From CALJDF01 sp038121105 (GTDB lineage: Bacteria > Pseudomonadota > Alphaproteobacteria > SHVP01), in NCBI GenBank assembly GCA_038121105.1, contig JAYONB010000004.1, positions 214,568-278,567 on the forward strand: DNA of 64,000 nt, written 5' to 3'. Under the pieces are notes generated by a model. It searched no databases and was not told where the DNA came from. It worked only from the letters and a program-made list of their open reading frames with translations. Below are positions 25,774-35,085 of the stretch, one piece after another. Both the position numbers and the translations under genes were made by a program. How positions within the stretch are numbered: the first letter of the stretch is position 1; each line of letters opens with the position of its first letter.

Positions 25774-27539
25774 CGGCCCGAGGGCTGCCGCTCGAGTGCG
25801 ACGAGAGTCGTCGCCAATCTCGCAAGCGCGCTGGCGCGGGCGAAGCTGTTTTCGATTTCCGCCGCCACATCCAGCGCCGCATCGAACGCCGTGCGAGCGA
25901 GGTCGCCTTCCCCTCGATCGGCACTACTCAGCGCGAGGCGGGAGAGCGTCCAAGAACGGTCGAGATCGCTGGTGATGCTCTCTGCAGCCGCCCAAGCGAG
26001 GGACCGGGTTTCTTCCGCGTCGGTGCTGCCGTCGCGCGCTTGAACCGAAGCGAGGTGCCACAGTGACTGCGCCCTCAATCCGCCGTCTTCGATCTTCTTC
26101 GCCGCGGTGGCGGCGTCCTGATAGCCGCGCATTTCGGCCAAAGCCGCGGCGATACGACTAACCGCAAAGGCTTTGGCATAGGTAAAACGGGCATCGATCT
26201 CTTCGGTATCCGATCGGGCCTGTTTCAGGCTTTGCTCGGCGCCTTCGATATTTCCCGCACGGGCTTGCGCGATGGCAACGTAGGTCAACGCCACAACGCG
26301 ATAGCGTGCATCGACCACATCGGCGGCGTCTTCCATCGCCGGCGGGGCGCTCCTGGATTGCGCGCTGTTCTCTGTCAGCGCCAAAAGGACGGGGCGGCGC
26401 ATTGCGGGTGTAGAAATTTCAGCCATCAGTTCACGCGCGCGTTTGGTTTGCCCAAGCGTGGCGTGGACGCCCGATATCTGTCCCAAGGCACGATCACGTT
26501 CCGTGCCCCGAATCTTGGCGTCGTGGGCAGTGTCGAGGGCGACCCGGAGAAGGTGATCCGCCGCGTCAGCCGCGCCTGCGACATGGAGCTTTGGCGCAAG
26601 GTCGGTCAGGAGCGCCAGAGTGGCCGCCAAAGCATTGCCGGCGCTTGCAATCGCCAGGAGTTCACCCAGAACTTGACCGAGACCTGTCTTGTCGCCTTCG
26701 CGGGCCTTTGCCGTCGCGATCGCACCGAGAATTTCCGCAGAAAACATCGGCTCGGGCATGCCGGAGATAACTTCTCGAGCGGGCTCGGCCTGGCCGTTTG
26801 TGGCCCAAGCGATGGCCGCATCGCGGAGGGCTGCGACGACCAAGCGTGGGTCTTCGATCAAGCCAACCGTGCGATAGACTTCGTTCACGAGACCGGCAGT
26901 CGCAAGCGCAATGGCGATATCCCCGAGCGCCCAGTCGCGAAACTTGGTGTCACCGATCGCTTTTGCACTCTGAAAGCCTTCTTCAAGAAGGCAGGTAGGG
27001 GAGGGGGTAGAGAAACAGCCAGAGGGGTCGCGCAACGGATCGGCGGCGGCGCTCTCGCCTGTCTTCAGCCGGTTCGCGATGCTACTCGACAGGAGCATGT
27101 TGCGTGCGGCTTCGCGTTTCTTGTCGCGGGTGTTTTCGAGCCGCACGAGGAGCTTATTGGCCCGCCCAACGGTCTCCAGGTGATCCAGGAGCTCTTTCGT
27201 CGGTCGGCCGGTCACCGTGAGATCGACTTGGGATTCGTAAATCCTGATAGCCCGTTCGGTTGCCGGCGACATCGTGCCGTCGGTCGGGCCGGCATAGATT
27301 CCGAGTTCGGCTAGGACGTCCTGAATACGAGAGACGAGCGCCGAAAGCCGTACGGCGTCGGGTGAGAAGTCCGGGGCTGCGTCGTCTCGCTCCTCAACGG
27401 CGGCAAGAACAATCATTGGCGCCGGGTCGACACGTGACACCTGCGGCGTCGCGTGACCTGGCACGGGCCCCAGGGCCGTTAGAAGGGTGCCAAGCACCGC
27501 TGTGCCAACAGACAGAGTGACGATGTATCGATTCCGCAC
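25770..27539 (-). CDS. Exported peptidoglycan-binding / helical-repeat protein
   Basis: About 589 residues if started at the GTG that gives a signal-peptide-like N-terminus (V-R-N-R-Y-I-V-T-L-S-V-G-T-A-V, cleavage near G-H-A-T-P). Residues about 60-115 resemble a peptidoglycan-binding domain 1 (Q-D-V-L-A-E-L-G-I-Y-A-G-P-T-D-G-T, then A-T-E-R-A-I-R-I-Y-E). The rest, about 150-589, is a solenoid of paired helices rich in Ala/Arg with A-L-G-D-I-A-I-A-L-A, A-I-A-W-A-T-N-G and A-I-A-Q-A-R-A-G repeats, tetratricopeptide-like. It could tether or scan the cell wall. Start codon uncertain. Confidence 0.7.
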   Translation of the reverse strand: MRNRYIVTLSVGTAVLGTLLTALGPVPGHATPQVSRVDPAPMIVLAAVEERDDAAPDFSPDAVRLSALVSRIQDVLAELGIYAGPTDGTMSPATERAIRIYESQVDLTVTGRPTKELLDHLETVGRANKLLVRLENTRDKKREAARNMLLSSSIANRLKTGESAAADPLRDPSGCFSTPSPTCLLEEGFQSAKAIGDTKFRDWALGDIAIALATAGLVNEVYRTVGLIEDPRLVVAALRDAAIAWATNGQAEPAREVISGMPEPMFSAEILGAIATAKAREGDKTGLGQVLGELLAIASAGNALAATLALLTDLAPKLHVAGAADAADHLLRVALDTAHDAKIRGTERDRALGQISGVHATLGQTKRARELMAEISTPAMRRPVLLALTENSAQSRSAPPAMEDAADVVDARYRVVALTYVAIAQARAGNIEGAEQSLKQARSDTEEIDARFTYAKAFAVSRIAAALAEMRGYQDAATAAKKIEDGGLRAQSLWHLASVQARDGSTDAEETRSLAWAAAESITSDLDRSWTLSRLALSSADRGEGDLARTAFDAALDVAAEIENSFARASALARLATTLVALERQPSGR

Positions 27540-27745
27540 GATGGTTGAGTGTCCTATTTGGTGGTCGAGAAGCCCCCAAAAACACAATATCTGGACACTA
27601 TACACCGATAGGGCCGACCCGACAGTATCCGGGGTCACTCCGGTAACGGATCCTGAACAGCCGCGTTGCCGGTCCATGCCGATGTCCCGCGACAGCAACG
27701 AGGTGTCGCCGTCCGGTAGCAAGAATTGGTCCTGCTCAACCTATT

Positions 27746-27778
27746 CCAATGGTTCGAGTTTTTGGCGTAAACCATTGG
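27746..27778. repeat. Perfect 9-base inverted repeat, operator-like
   Basis: CCAATGGTT (27746-27754) and AACCATTGG (27770-27778) separated by 15 bases. About 114 bases upstream of the Crp/Fnr start. The spacing is wider than a CRP site, so it may be two half-sites for a different regulator or a hairpin. Confidence 0.5.
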
Positions 27779-27848
27779 TACAAATGCTACTCTAACATTC
27801 CCATGGGCGAATAACCCATGCCAGCTTGTTCAGAGCATGCTAGGAGAA

Positions 27849-27878
27849 GGGCCTCACTTCTTGGCCCGTGATTTTTGT
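27849..27878 (+). promoter_or_regulatory. Leader hairpin with T-run before the Crp/Fnr gene
   Basis: GGGCC (27849-27853) pairs with GGCCC (27863-27867) and is followed by GTGATTTTTG. An alternative GAAG/CTTC pairing overlaps it. Short for a terminator, but placed just before the ATG at 27892 it could act as an attenuator. Confidence 0.3.
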
Positions 27879-27891
27879 TTGATGCACCGCG

Positions 27892-28641
27892 ATGGCGAAC
27901 GTCCCTGAAAACAATCTCCGTGGCATTCACCTATTTACGAATCTGCCGCCGGAGGAGGTCGCATCCCTCGAAACCCGCTGCAAGTGGACGCAGTACCCTG
28001 CGGTCGCGCAGATTTTGGAGCGAGAGACCGATAACCGAGACGTTTACTTCGTCGTTCGCGGCTCGGTTCGTATCGTCAACTACTCGACATCAGGACGCGA
28101 GATCGCTCTCGCGACGGTTGAAGCTGGTAGTTATTTCGGCGAATTGTCGGCGGTCGATGGTCAGCGACGTTCGGCCAATGTTGTGGCGGTCACGGACTGT
28201 ACCGTCGCGACCATAACACCGGCGGTGTTTAGCCGCTTGCTCGTCAAACACCCGACGGTTGCCATGCACGTTCTCCAGCGGCTCGCGGGGATCGTGAGGG
28301 TTGCTGACGACCGAATTATGGATCTCAGTACTTTACGTGCGGTTCAGCGGGTTTATGTCGAACTCCTCCGGCTCACGGACCGCGACGTGGCCGTACCGGA
28401 CCTCTGGGTGATACGGCCGATGCTTTCCCATAGCGAAATCGCCAGCCGGGCCAGCACGACTCGCGAAACCGTCGCGCGCGTTCTGGGGCAGCTAGCCCAT
28501 GCCGGTATTGTCGAGCGCAAGAGCAAGGCGCTTTATATCCGGGACAAAGACCGGTTGGAGCGCCTAGCGGAGCTTTCCGCGCCGGACGGGATGGTGACGC
28601 CGAAGACGAAAGCCCCATCCGACCTGACCGCCACCGATTAA
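27892..28641 (+). CDS. Crp/Fnr-family transcriptional regulator
   Basis: A 249-residue regulator. A cyclic-nucleotide-binding beta-roll spans about 10-125 (V-V-R-G-S-V-R-I-V, then G-S-Y-F-G-E-L-S-A-V-D), a dimer helix about 130-155, and a winged HTH about 170-225. The recognition helix T-T-R-E-T-V-A-R-V-L resembles CRP (R-E-T-V-x-R) rather than FNR, so a TGTGA-type half-site is expected. There are no FNR-type N-terminal cysteines. It precedes the GT2/LAB_N/ArnT genes by seven bases and may control them. Confidence 0.88.
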   Translation: MANVPENNLRGIHLFTNLPPEEVASLETRCKWTQYPAVAQILERETDNRDVYFVVRGSVRIVNYSTSGREIALATVEAGSYFGELSAVDGQRRSANVVAVTDCTVATITPAVFSRLLVKHPTVAMHVLQRLAGIVRVADDRIMDLSTLRAVQRVYVELLRLTDRDVAVPDLWVIRPMLSHSEIASRASTTRETVARVLGQLAHAGIVERKSKALYIRDKDRLERLAELSAPDGMVTPKTKAPSDLTATD

Positions 28642-28648
28642 GCCGGTC

Positions 28649-29455
28649 GTGACGTCGGTTCCTCCCCTTGTCGGGCCGTTTGGTGCAGATGGCTCGGCGT
28701 CCGTTCAGCCTACTTGCGCATTGTCCGTGGTGATCCCGGTTCATAACGAAGCGGACAACATTGCGGATCTCATTCGCGAGACGGCGGGCGCATTGCGCGA
28801 AATCGATTTCGAGATCGTCGTCGCCGACGACGCGAGCGACGATGCCACCGAAACGATCCTTTCGGATCTTTCGACCGAGTTTCCCGAGCTACGGGTCGTT
28901 CGCCATGTCCGCCAATCCGGGCAAAGTGCGGGTGTTCTGAGCGGTGTGCGGGCGGCGAGGGCACCCTGGGTTGCGACGATCGATGGCGATGGACAAAACT
29001 ACCCGGCGGACATTCTCAAGCTGATGGCGCGGCGCGATGCCGAGGCGGCGGTCGGCCCTTTGTTGGTCGCGGGCCGCCGAGCGGAACGGCAAGACACCGC
29101 ACGGAAAAAACTGCAGTCGCGGATTGCCAACACCATTCGCGCGCGCCTGTTGGGTGACCGGACGCCGGATACCGGATGTGGCCTTAAGCTGTTTCCGCGA
29201 GATGCTTTTTTGCAGTTACCGCATTTCGATCACTTTCACCGTTTCCTTCCCGCGTTGTTCATATGGATGGGCGGCAGCGTCGTCTCCGAAGACGTGGGTC
29301 ATCGCCCTCGTACCGGCGGCCGATCGCACTATGGGATGTGGGGGCGGCTAGCCGTGGGTGTTGTCGATTTACTGGGTGTGATGTGGCTGCAGCGTCGCCG
29401 CGTGGTAGTAGGTGCCAGGGAACAAACCGCTGACAAGGAGCTGAATGAGCGATGA
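28649..29455 (+). CDS. GT2 glycosyltransferase, dolichol/undecaprenyl-phosphate sugar type
   Basis: A 268-residue family-2 glycosyltransferase. V-V-I-P-V-H-N-E, the V-A-D-D-A-S-D-D nucleotide-sugar site, the I-D-G-D-G-Q DXD-like motif, and the T-G-C-G-L-K-L-F acceptor motif are all present. It lacks the C-terminal membrane helices of GtrB/DPM-type enzymes, but the final W-M-G-G-S-V-V and the pattern match the undecaprenyl-phosphate branch. It starts at GTG. Likely makes the lipid-linked sugar donor for the ArnT-like enzyme two genes down. Confidence 0.85.
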   Translation: MTSVPPLVGPFGADGSASVQPTCALSVVIPVHNEADNIADLIRETAGALREIDFEIVVADDASDDATETILSDLSTEFPELRVVRHVRQSGQSAGVLSGVRAARAPWVATIDGDGQNYPADILKLMARRDAEAAVGPLLVAGRRAERQDTARKKLQSRIANTIRARLLGDRTPDTGCGLKLFPRDAFLQLPHFDHFHRFLPALFIWMGGSVVSEDVGHRPRTGGRSHYGMWGRLAVGVVDLLGVMWLQRRRVVVGAREQTADKELNER

Positions 29456-29736
29456 GTGCGACAGTCTTGTGGACGATCGTCGGCTTTGCGGGACAGGCGC
29501 TCTTTAGCGCACGGTTCATCGCGCAATGGCTCGTCAGCGAATGGCGGCGGCGCAGCGTTATCCCGATCGCGTTTTGGTATTTCAGCCTCGGTGGCGGCGC
29601 TACACTTTTGGCCTATGCCATCTACCGGGAAGACCCGGTGTTCATAGTCGGGCAAGCTGCCGGGCTTCTGATCTACTCACGCAATCTCTATCTCATTTTT
29701 CGCGAGCGACGGAACGCCGTTGCCTCCGAGACGTAA
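29452..29736 (+). CDS. Lipid-A-disaccharide synthase N-terminal-like membrane protein (LAB_N)
   Basis: A 94-residue membrane protein with three hydrophobic helices and the pattern G-Q-A-L-F-S-A-R-F-I-A-Q-W, W-Y-F-S-L-G-G-G and G-Q-A-A-G-L-L-I-Y-S-R-N-L-Y-L. This is the LAB_N family, which commonly sits between a GT2 and an ArnT-like gene in lipid modification operons. ATG overlaps the GT2 stop by 4 bases. Confidence 0.88.
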   Translation: MSATVLWTIVGFAGQALFSARFIAQWLVSEWRRRSVIPIAFWYFSLGGGATLLAYAIYREDPVFIVGQAAGLLIYSRNLYLIFRERRNAVASET

Positions 29737-29765
29737 TTGCCGATAGTCGACAGGCGTCGATCCGG

Positions 29766-31430
29766 ATGACCAAGGCATTCCCGCACTACCTTGCCTGGGC
29801 ACTGATATGGGCCGTCGTCGTCCTGGCGGCGCTCGCCTTGCGGCCCATCCTGCCGCTCGACGAGACCCGATATTTTGCGGTGGCTTGGGAGATGTGGCGT
29901 AGCGGCAACGTCCTCGTACCGGAACTCAACGGCGCGTTCTATAGCCATAAACCGCCCCTGCTGTTCTGGTTGATCAATGCCGGCTGGAGCGTTTTCGGAC
30001 CGACCGAGGTCTGGGGACGTTTGGTCGGTCCGGCCTTCGGCTTGGGTTCGGTGTTTCTCACCCATCGGTTGGCGATGTTGTTGTGGCCGGGTTCGCGCCC
30101 GGCGCAGTTCGTGGCGCCCTGGATCCTGTGCGGCTCGCTCCTGTGGCTCATCACCACGACGCTGAGCATGTTCGATACCATGGTCATGTTCTTCGCGCTC
30201 GTCGGTCTTACCGGCCTAGCGCTCGCGGCATCCGCGCGTGCGACCGGCGGACCGCTGGATCGGCGACGTTTTTTTAGCGGCTGGGCGCTTTTTGCTCTGG
30301 GTATCGGGCTAGGGGTGCTGGCCAAGGGGCCGGTGATTCTCGTGTTTACGCTGCCGGTCGCGATTCTTGCCCCGATCTGGTGGGCCCCGGCGGAGCAGCG
30401 GGTCCGGATAGGCGGGGCGAATTGGTACGCGATGCTCATCGGTGCCATTCTGGCAGGAGCCGGAATCGCACTGGCATGGGCGGTCCCCGCAGCCCTATCG
30501 GGCGGCGAAGAATTCGCGCGCGCGATATTCCTGGGTCAGACGACCGGGCGCATTGCAGGCTCATTCTCGCATGGCCGACCGTTCTGGTGGTACCTGCCGA
30601 TGCTCCTTGCCTTGCTGTTCCCGTGGGTCCTATGGCCTACCTTATGGCGCGGGCTGTGGGCGGCGGATTGGCGGCGCGATCCGGGTATGCGGTTTGTCGC
30701 GGTCTGGTTCTTGGGCGCGTTTTTGGTTCTTTCGTCGTTTACCGACAAACAGCCGCACTACTTTCTTGCTGCGTTGCCGGCGTTTGCGCTTCTTGCGGCT
30801 CGAGCGTTGACCACCGTGAGTTCATTCGAGGCGCCGAGTTGGGCGACGGTATTGCCGTTGATTCCAATCGGTGTGATTGGGGCGGCGTTGGTCGTTGGCG
30901 GTGTGCGGCCGGATGTCGTCGCGAACCTAGCTGGAGAGACATCGTTGAGCGTCGGGGACGAGACGTTGATTGCTGGCGGCATCGTTCTTCTGGCGATCGT
31001 TGTCGGCTTGGGGGTCGTCGGACGCTGGGTGAGTCGGCAGGTGTATGCCCTTGCGGTGATTTCCACCGTTGCTGTTGCCGCGTTGCATCTTTCGTTTGGA
31101 CCGACCGCTGCGCACCTCTACGACGTCCGCGAACCCGCACAGAGATTACGTGCACTTGCCGCTTCCGGTCGTCCCGTCGCCCATATCGGGAAGTACCACG
31201 GCCAGTTCCATTATCTTGGCCGATTGGATGCGCCGCTGGAGGTCATCGACGGTGGCGCTGTGGCGGACTGGTTTGCCGAAAATCCGGAAGGCGTTGCGGT
31301 CTATCTGCACCGACGACGCGAAGATGTGGTGGGTGGCGCCGCGATATATGTGCAGCCGTTTCGCGGGCGATGGTTGGCGATTTGGGACGGTGCGGGTGCC
31401 GCGCTCGATCCCGAGATATTTACCCGCTAG
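29766..31430 (+). CDS. ArnT/PMT-family membrane glycosyltransferase (GT39/83-like)
   Basis: A 554-residue polytopic protein with about 11 helices. The N-terminal L-P-L-D-E-T-R-Y acidic motif near residue 38 is the catalytic-site signature of ArnT/PMT C-fold enzymes, followed by G-A-F-Y-S-H-K-P-P-L-L-F-W, the second family hallmark. It transfers a sugar from a polyprenyl phosphate to lipid A or another acceptor at the periplasmic face. Start is the ATG at 29766 (MTKAFPHYLAW); upstream frame is not coding-like. Converges with a Sel1-like protein through a shared CTAG. Confidence 0.88.
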   Translation: MTKAFPHYLAWALIWAVVVLAALALRPILPLDETRYFAVAWEMWRSGNVLVPELNGAFYSHKPPLLFWLINAGWSVFGPTEVWGRLVGPAFGLGSVFLTHRLAMLLWPGSRPAQFVAPWILCGSLLWLITTTLSMFDTMVMFFALVGLTGLALAASARATGGPLDRRRFFSGWALFALGIGLGVLAKGPVILVFTLPVAILAPIWWAPAEQRVRIGGANWYAMLIGAILAGAGIALAWAVPAALSGGEEFARAIFLGQTTGRIAGSFSHGRPFWWYLPMLLALLFPWVLWPTLWRGLWAADWRRDPGMRFVAVWFLGAFLVLSSFTDKQPHYFLAALPAFALLAARALTTVSSFEAPSWATVLPLIPIGVIGAALVVGGVRPDVVANLAGETSLSVGDETLIAGGIVLLAIVVGLGVVGRWVSRQVYALAVISTVAVAALHLSFGPTAAHLYDVREPAQRLRALAASGRPVAHIGKYHGQFHYLGRLDAPLEVIDGGAVADWFAENPEGVAVYLHRRREDVVGGAAIYVQPFRGRWLAIWDGAGAALDPEIFTR

Positions 31431-31963
31431 TCCTCGTTGACGAACCCGTCGGGGCGAGGGTGGAAACGTTCCGCCCGGCGGGTCGCAGAAGCGACTTGTT
31501 CGGCGCTCATGTGTCTCTCAGCGTCGCTCCGAAAGACCTGGGACTGTTGGACGACGCCGTCGACCTCGCTTTGGCTGGCCAACAAGAGCCACATATAGGC
31601 GCCGACCAGGTCGCGGCGAATCCCGTGGCCATAAAGCAACTGCGACCCCAACACGAGCTGAGCGCTGTTGTTGCCTTTGGTGGCCGCTTTGTAGAGCCAT
31701 ACCGCAGCGATCTCCGGGTTTTGGGGGTAACCGTTGCCCTGGAGGTACATAAGGCCCGTCATCATCTGGGCATCGGCATTGCCTCGTTCGACAAGCGGCT
31801 GGAGTTCTTCGATCGCCTGCGCGTATTGCCCCAAGCTGTAGGCGCGTTCCCCCGCGGCGAAGTCGGCATGGGCTGGGTGCTGGGCAAGGAGTACGACCAA
31901 GGCCACCGCGAGGACGGCCTGGTGCAGCATTCTTCGAGATGACCAAACGGCGGCTAGGACCAT
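31427..31963 (-). CDS. Exported Sel1/TPR-like protein
   Basis: A 178-residue protein: signal peptide (M-V-L-A-A-V-W-S-S-R-R then a hydrophobic stretch to A-H-A-D), then Sel1-like repeats A-G-E-R-A-Y-S-L-G-Q-Y, A-D-A-Q-M-M-T-G-L-M-Y-L-Q-G-N-G and S-A-Q-L-V-L-G-S-Q-L-L-Y-G-H-G. ATG at 31963 has AGGAG nine bases before it; the longer frame is unsupported. Sel1 repeats mediate protein contacts in the cell envelope. No partner is evident. Confidence 0.82.
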   Translation of the reverse strand: MVLAAVWSSRRMLHQAVLAVALVVLLAQHPAHADFAAGERAYSLGQYAQAIEELQPLVERGNADAQMMTGLMYLQGNGYPQNPEIAAVWLYKAATKGNNSAQLVLGSQLLYGHGIRRDLVGAYMWLLLASQSEVDGVVQQSQVFRSDAERHMSAEQVASATRRAERFHPRPDGFVNED

Positions 31964-32103
31964 TGCGGCCGGACTCCTGGCGCTATTTGAAAAAACGCAG
32001 GCGAGTTTAAGCTCGAAGTCGTCCGCCGAACAGGTCGGAGTAACTGGACATTGGGGGGGTGGGCTTCCATATAGGGGCCAACGCAGGAGAACGTCAGTTC
32101 GAT

Positions 32104-32895
32104 ATGGACGATAAACCCAACCAAACGCCGGATTCCGAAGATCACGCGGGCTCGATCCCGTTGCTTCACGACGTCCCAAAGCCGGGACGCTTTCGGCGTC
32201 TGCGGACGAACTTTCTGACTGGGTTGGTCGTTGCGGCACCCATCGGGATCACAATCTGGTTGGCGGTTCAGGTCATCAGCTTTGTCGACCAGTCCGTAGC
32301 GGGCTTCATTCCGGCGCGATATATCGAGGTTTACAACCAATACGGCCTTCCCGGCAGTGGCGTCGTCATAGTTGTCGTCCTCCTTACTATGATCGGTTTC
32401 CTCACCCGAAACTTCCTGGGGCGGGCGTTGCTGTCCTATGGCGAGCGTCTGGTGGATCGCATGCCGGTGGTGCGGTCGATATACGGCGCCCTCAAGCAGA
32501 TTTTCGACGCAGTTATCCAACAATCTTCATCGTCGTTCAGCGAGGTGGTTTTGGTGGAGTATCCGCGGCGCGGAATCTGGGCGATCGGTTTTGTGACCAG
32601 TCGGACCAAGGGGGAGATTCAGAATCTCACCGAAGACGATGTCGTGAACATTTTTTTGCCGACGACACCCAATCCGACATCCGGATTTCTCCTATTCGTG
32701 CCACGACGCGACATCGTCACGTTGCACATGACGGTCGAGGAGGGAATCAAATTGGTGATTTCGGGTGGTCTGGTTACACCAGGCGACCCGCGAGCCGAGG
32801 CCGCCCGACAGGACAATGTGATCAACTCACGCCTTGATCAACCCGAGGTTCTAGAGCCGGCAGGCCAGATGGTCGCTCAGCCGGATCGCAAGTAA
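32104..32895 (+). CDS. DUF502 inner-membrane protein
   Basis: A 263-residue DUF502 protein. Hydrophobic segments near 38-60 (F-L-T-G-L-V-V-A-A-P-I-G-I-T) and 80-105, then a cytoplasmic domain with R-M-P-V-V-R-S-I-Y-G-A-L-K-Q, V-L-V-E-Y-P-R-R-G, and the late T-P-N-P-T-S-G-F-L-L-F-V-P. This family is common in alphaproteobacteria beside recG. I chose the second in-frame ATG; the upstream one (32059) has no better ribosome site. Converges with and overlaps recG by 19 bases. Confidence 0.88.
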   Translation: MDDKPNQTPDSEDHAGSIPLLHDVPKPGRFRRLRTNFLTGLVVAAPIGITIWLAVQVISFVDQSVAGFIPARYIEVYNQYGLPGSGVVIVVVLLTMIGFLTRNFLGRALLSYGERLVDRMPVVRSIYGALKQIFDAVIQQSSSSFSEVVLVEYPRRGIWAIGFVTSRTKGEIQNLTEDDVVNIFLPTTPNPTSGFLLFVPRRDIVTLHMTVEEGIKLVISGGLVTPGDPRAEAARQDNVINSRLDQPEVLEPAGQMVAQPDRK

Positions 32896-34976
32896 CGCAC
32901 CGCGGCATCACGCTCGAATAGATACAGCAGGATACGCAACGCCCGACCGCGGGGTCCTTTTAGATCCGGGTCGGTTTTCAGAATCAGCTGCGCGTCGTCA
33001 GAGGCCGCTTGCAACAAGTCCTGATGTGCTTCTATGTCGGCAAGACGAAAGTCGGGCAGACCGCTTTGCCGGGTGCCCAGGACTTCGCCGGCGCCGCGTA
33101 GCCTAAGGTCCTCTTCCGCGATCCTGAAGCCATCGTCCGTTTCGCGCATGATCGCAAGACGCGCTTGGGCGGTTTCGCCGATCGGTTGGGCGTAAAGGAG
33201 GAGGCAGGTCGATTGTTGCGCGCCCCGGCCGACACGACCGCGCAGCTGGTGAAGCTGCGCTAAACCAAAACGTTCGGCATGTTCGATCACCATAACCGTC
33301 GCCTCGGGTACATCGACACCGACTTCGATGACGGTAGTGGCGACGAGAATGTCTAGGTCGCCGCGGGCGAAACGGGCCATGACGTCGTCACGCTCCGCTC
33401 CCTTCATTTGGCCATGCGCGAGGCCGACGCGGTCGCCAAAACGCTGACGTAGGTCGGCGGCGCGATCTTCTGCGGCTGCGAGGTCGACGAGTTCGGATTC
33501 GGATACCAGAGGGCAGACCCAGTAGACCCGCGCGCCGCCGGCAATGGCACGGTGCATCGACTCGGCCACTTCGTCGAGACGGGCCATGGGGATCGTGCGG
33601 GTATCGACCGGCTGCCGGCCCGGTGGCTTGCCCATGATGCGGGACACATCCATGTCGCCGTACGCGGTAAGTGCAAGCGTCCTTGGAATGGGGGTCGCCG
33701 TCATCAAAAGGGTATTGGTGTCGCCGGTGCTAGCGTTGGTCTTTGCAGCCAGGAGCAGCCTTTGGTGCACGCCGAACCGATGTTGCTCATCGATGACCGC
33801 AAGTCCCAAATTCTTGAACGCAACATCTTCTTGGAAGAGGGCATGGGTACCGATCGCGATCTGAATGGTGCCATCGGCCAAAGCGCCGAGGAGTTGTTCT
33901 CGCGGTTTGCCCTTCTCGCGCCCGGTCAGGAGCGCGATGCTGACGCCGGACGGTGCCGCCAGGGCCTCCAACACCTTGAAGTGCTGTCGCGCCAGGAGTT
34001 CGGTCGGGGCCATAAGCGCGGCTTGCCGCCCGCTTTCGACGGCGAACAGCATGGCCATCAGGGCCACTACCGTCTTGCCGCTGCCGACGTCGCCTTGGAG
34101 CAAACGCAACATCCGATCCGACGAGGCGAGGTCGACGGTGATTTCCTCGATCGCTTGGCGCTGGGCGTCGGTCAGCGTGAAGGAGAGGGCGTCCATAACC
34201 GGTTTTGTCAAGACGCCGCTTCCGGCAAGCGGTTCGCCACGGGTCCGCCGGGTGCGTTGGCGTACCAAAACCAGCGCAAGTTGATTCGATAGAAGTTCGT
34301 CGTATGCCAGACGTTGGCGGGCCGGGGCGTTGGGGTCGAGATCCTCCAATTCCTGGGGAGCGTGGGCGGCTCTAAGCGCCTCGCGCCAAGACGGCCAGTG
34401 GTGCTGTGACAGCACCGCTGCGTCGAGCCATTCCGGAAGGTCAGGGACGAGGTTGAGCGAGCCGGTGATCGCTTTGAGGAGCGGTTTCGAGGTGAGGCCG
34501 GCCGTCAGTGGATACGTCGGCTCGACGCCGATAACGTTTTCGGCCTCTTCCGGTTTGGCGATCCAGTCCGGGTGGGGCATCTGACGTTCCGCGCCGTAAC
34601 GCTCTACGCGGCCGCTGACGATGCGGGTTTTGCCCTCGGGCAGCTGGGCTTTGAGGTAGTCAGGGCGCGCGTTGAAGAAGGTCAGGGTAATGAAGCCGGT
34701 GTCGTCCGAGCACCGCACCTTGTAGGGCAATCGCCGCGTCGGGGCGGGGGCGTGGGCGTCGACCCGAACCGTGAGCGTTGCAATGAGGCCTTCGGGTGCT
34801 TCAGCAACTTTAGGCGCAAAGCGCCGATCAATGAGCCCAGCCGGTAGATGCCAGCACAGATCGACGATGCGCTCGCCGGCGACCTTCGCAATCAGGGCGC
34901 CAATCTTGGGGCCCACACCTGCGAGTGCCGTAACCGGCTTGAAAAGGGGAAAGAGTATTTCCGGACGCTGGGCCAC
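32877..34976 (-). CDS. recG: ATP-dependent DNA helicase RecG
   Basis: A 699-residue RecG of normal length. Wedge domain in the N-terminal 150 residues, then helicase motifs: I (G-D-V-G-S-G-K-T, about 295-302), II (D-E-Q-H, about 395-398), III (T-A-T-P-I-P-R-T), V (A-T-T-V-I-E-V-G-V-D) and VI (Q-L-R-G-R-V-G-R-G). It regresses stalled replication forks and branch-migrates Holliday junctions. Divergent from sdhE, the arrangement seen in many Rhodospirillales. Confidence 0.96.
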   Translation of the reverse strand: MAQRPEILFPLFKPVTALAGVGPKIGALIAKVAGERIVDLCWHLPAGLIDRRFAPKVAEAPEGLIATLTVRVDAHAPAPTRRLPYKVRCSDDTGFITLTFFNARPDYLKAQLPEGKTRIVSGRVERYGAERQMPHPDWIAKPEEAENVIGVEPTYPLTAGLTSKPLLKAITGSLNLVPDLPEWLDAAVLSQHHWPSWREALRAAHAPQELEDLDPNAPARQRLAYDELLSNQLALVLVRQRTRRTRGEPLAGSGVLTKPVMDALSFTLTDAQRQAIEEITVDLASSDRMLRLLQGDVGSGKTVVALMAMLFAVESGRQAALMAPTELLARQHFKVLEALAAPSGVSIALLTGREKGKPREQLLGALADGTIQIAIGTHALFQEDVAFKNLGLAVIDEQHRFGVHQRLLLAAKTNASTGDTNTLLMTATPIPRTLALTAYGDMDVSRIMGKPPGRQPVDTRTIPMARLDEVAESMHRAIAGGARVYWVCPLVSESELVDLAAAEDRAADLRQRFGDRVGLAHGQMKGAERDDVMARFARGDLDILVATTVIEVGVDVPEATVMVIEHAERFGLAQLHQLRGRVGRGAQQSTCLLLYAQPIGETAQARLAIMRETDDGFRIAEEDLRLRGAGEVLGTRQSGLPDFRLADIEAHQDLLQAASDDAQLILKTDPDLKGPRGRALRILLYLFERDAAVRYLRSG

Positions 34977-35035
34977 CGCTCAGGGGCTCTTGTTCGGGGG
35001 ATGAAGCGACCTTAGCTTAGGCGTCCGACGGACAC

Positions 35036-35067
35036 CACACCCCGCCCCAATTCGGCGCGGGGCTGTG
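35036..35067. repeat. Bulged inverted repeat between recG and sdhE
   Basis: CACACCCCGC (35036-35045) pairs with GCGGGG-c-TGTG (35057-35067) with one bulged C and an 11-base loop. No T-tract follows, so it is more likely a leader hairpin or operator than a terminator. Confidence 0.3.
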
Positions 35068-35085
35068 GCTATTTGTGTTGAGGGC

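Larger units (their letters stand above)
27540..27891. other. Divergent intergenic region with stacked dyads
   Basis: 352 bases between the repeat protein and the Crp/Fnr gene. No coding frame is convincing. It holds the 27746-27778 inverted repeat, a CATGGG...CCCATG repeat (27802-27820), and a leader hairpin with T-run (27849-27878). This is the obvious control region for the regulator and the glycan operon. Confidence 0.55.

Noticed and set aside
30380..31942. Open frame of about 520 codons on the plus strand across the ArnT-like gene.
   Set aside because: Overlaps the true gene in another frame, Arg/Gly-rich with no domain, produced by GC-rich codon bias.
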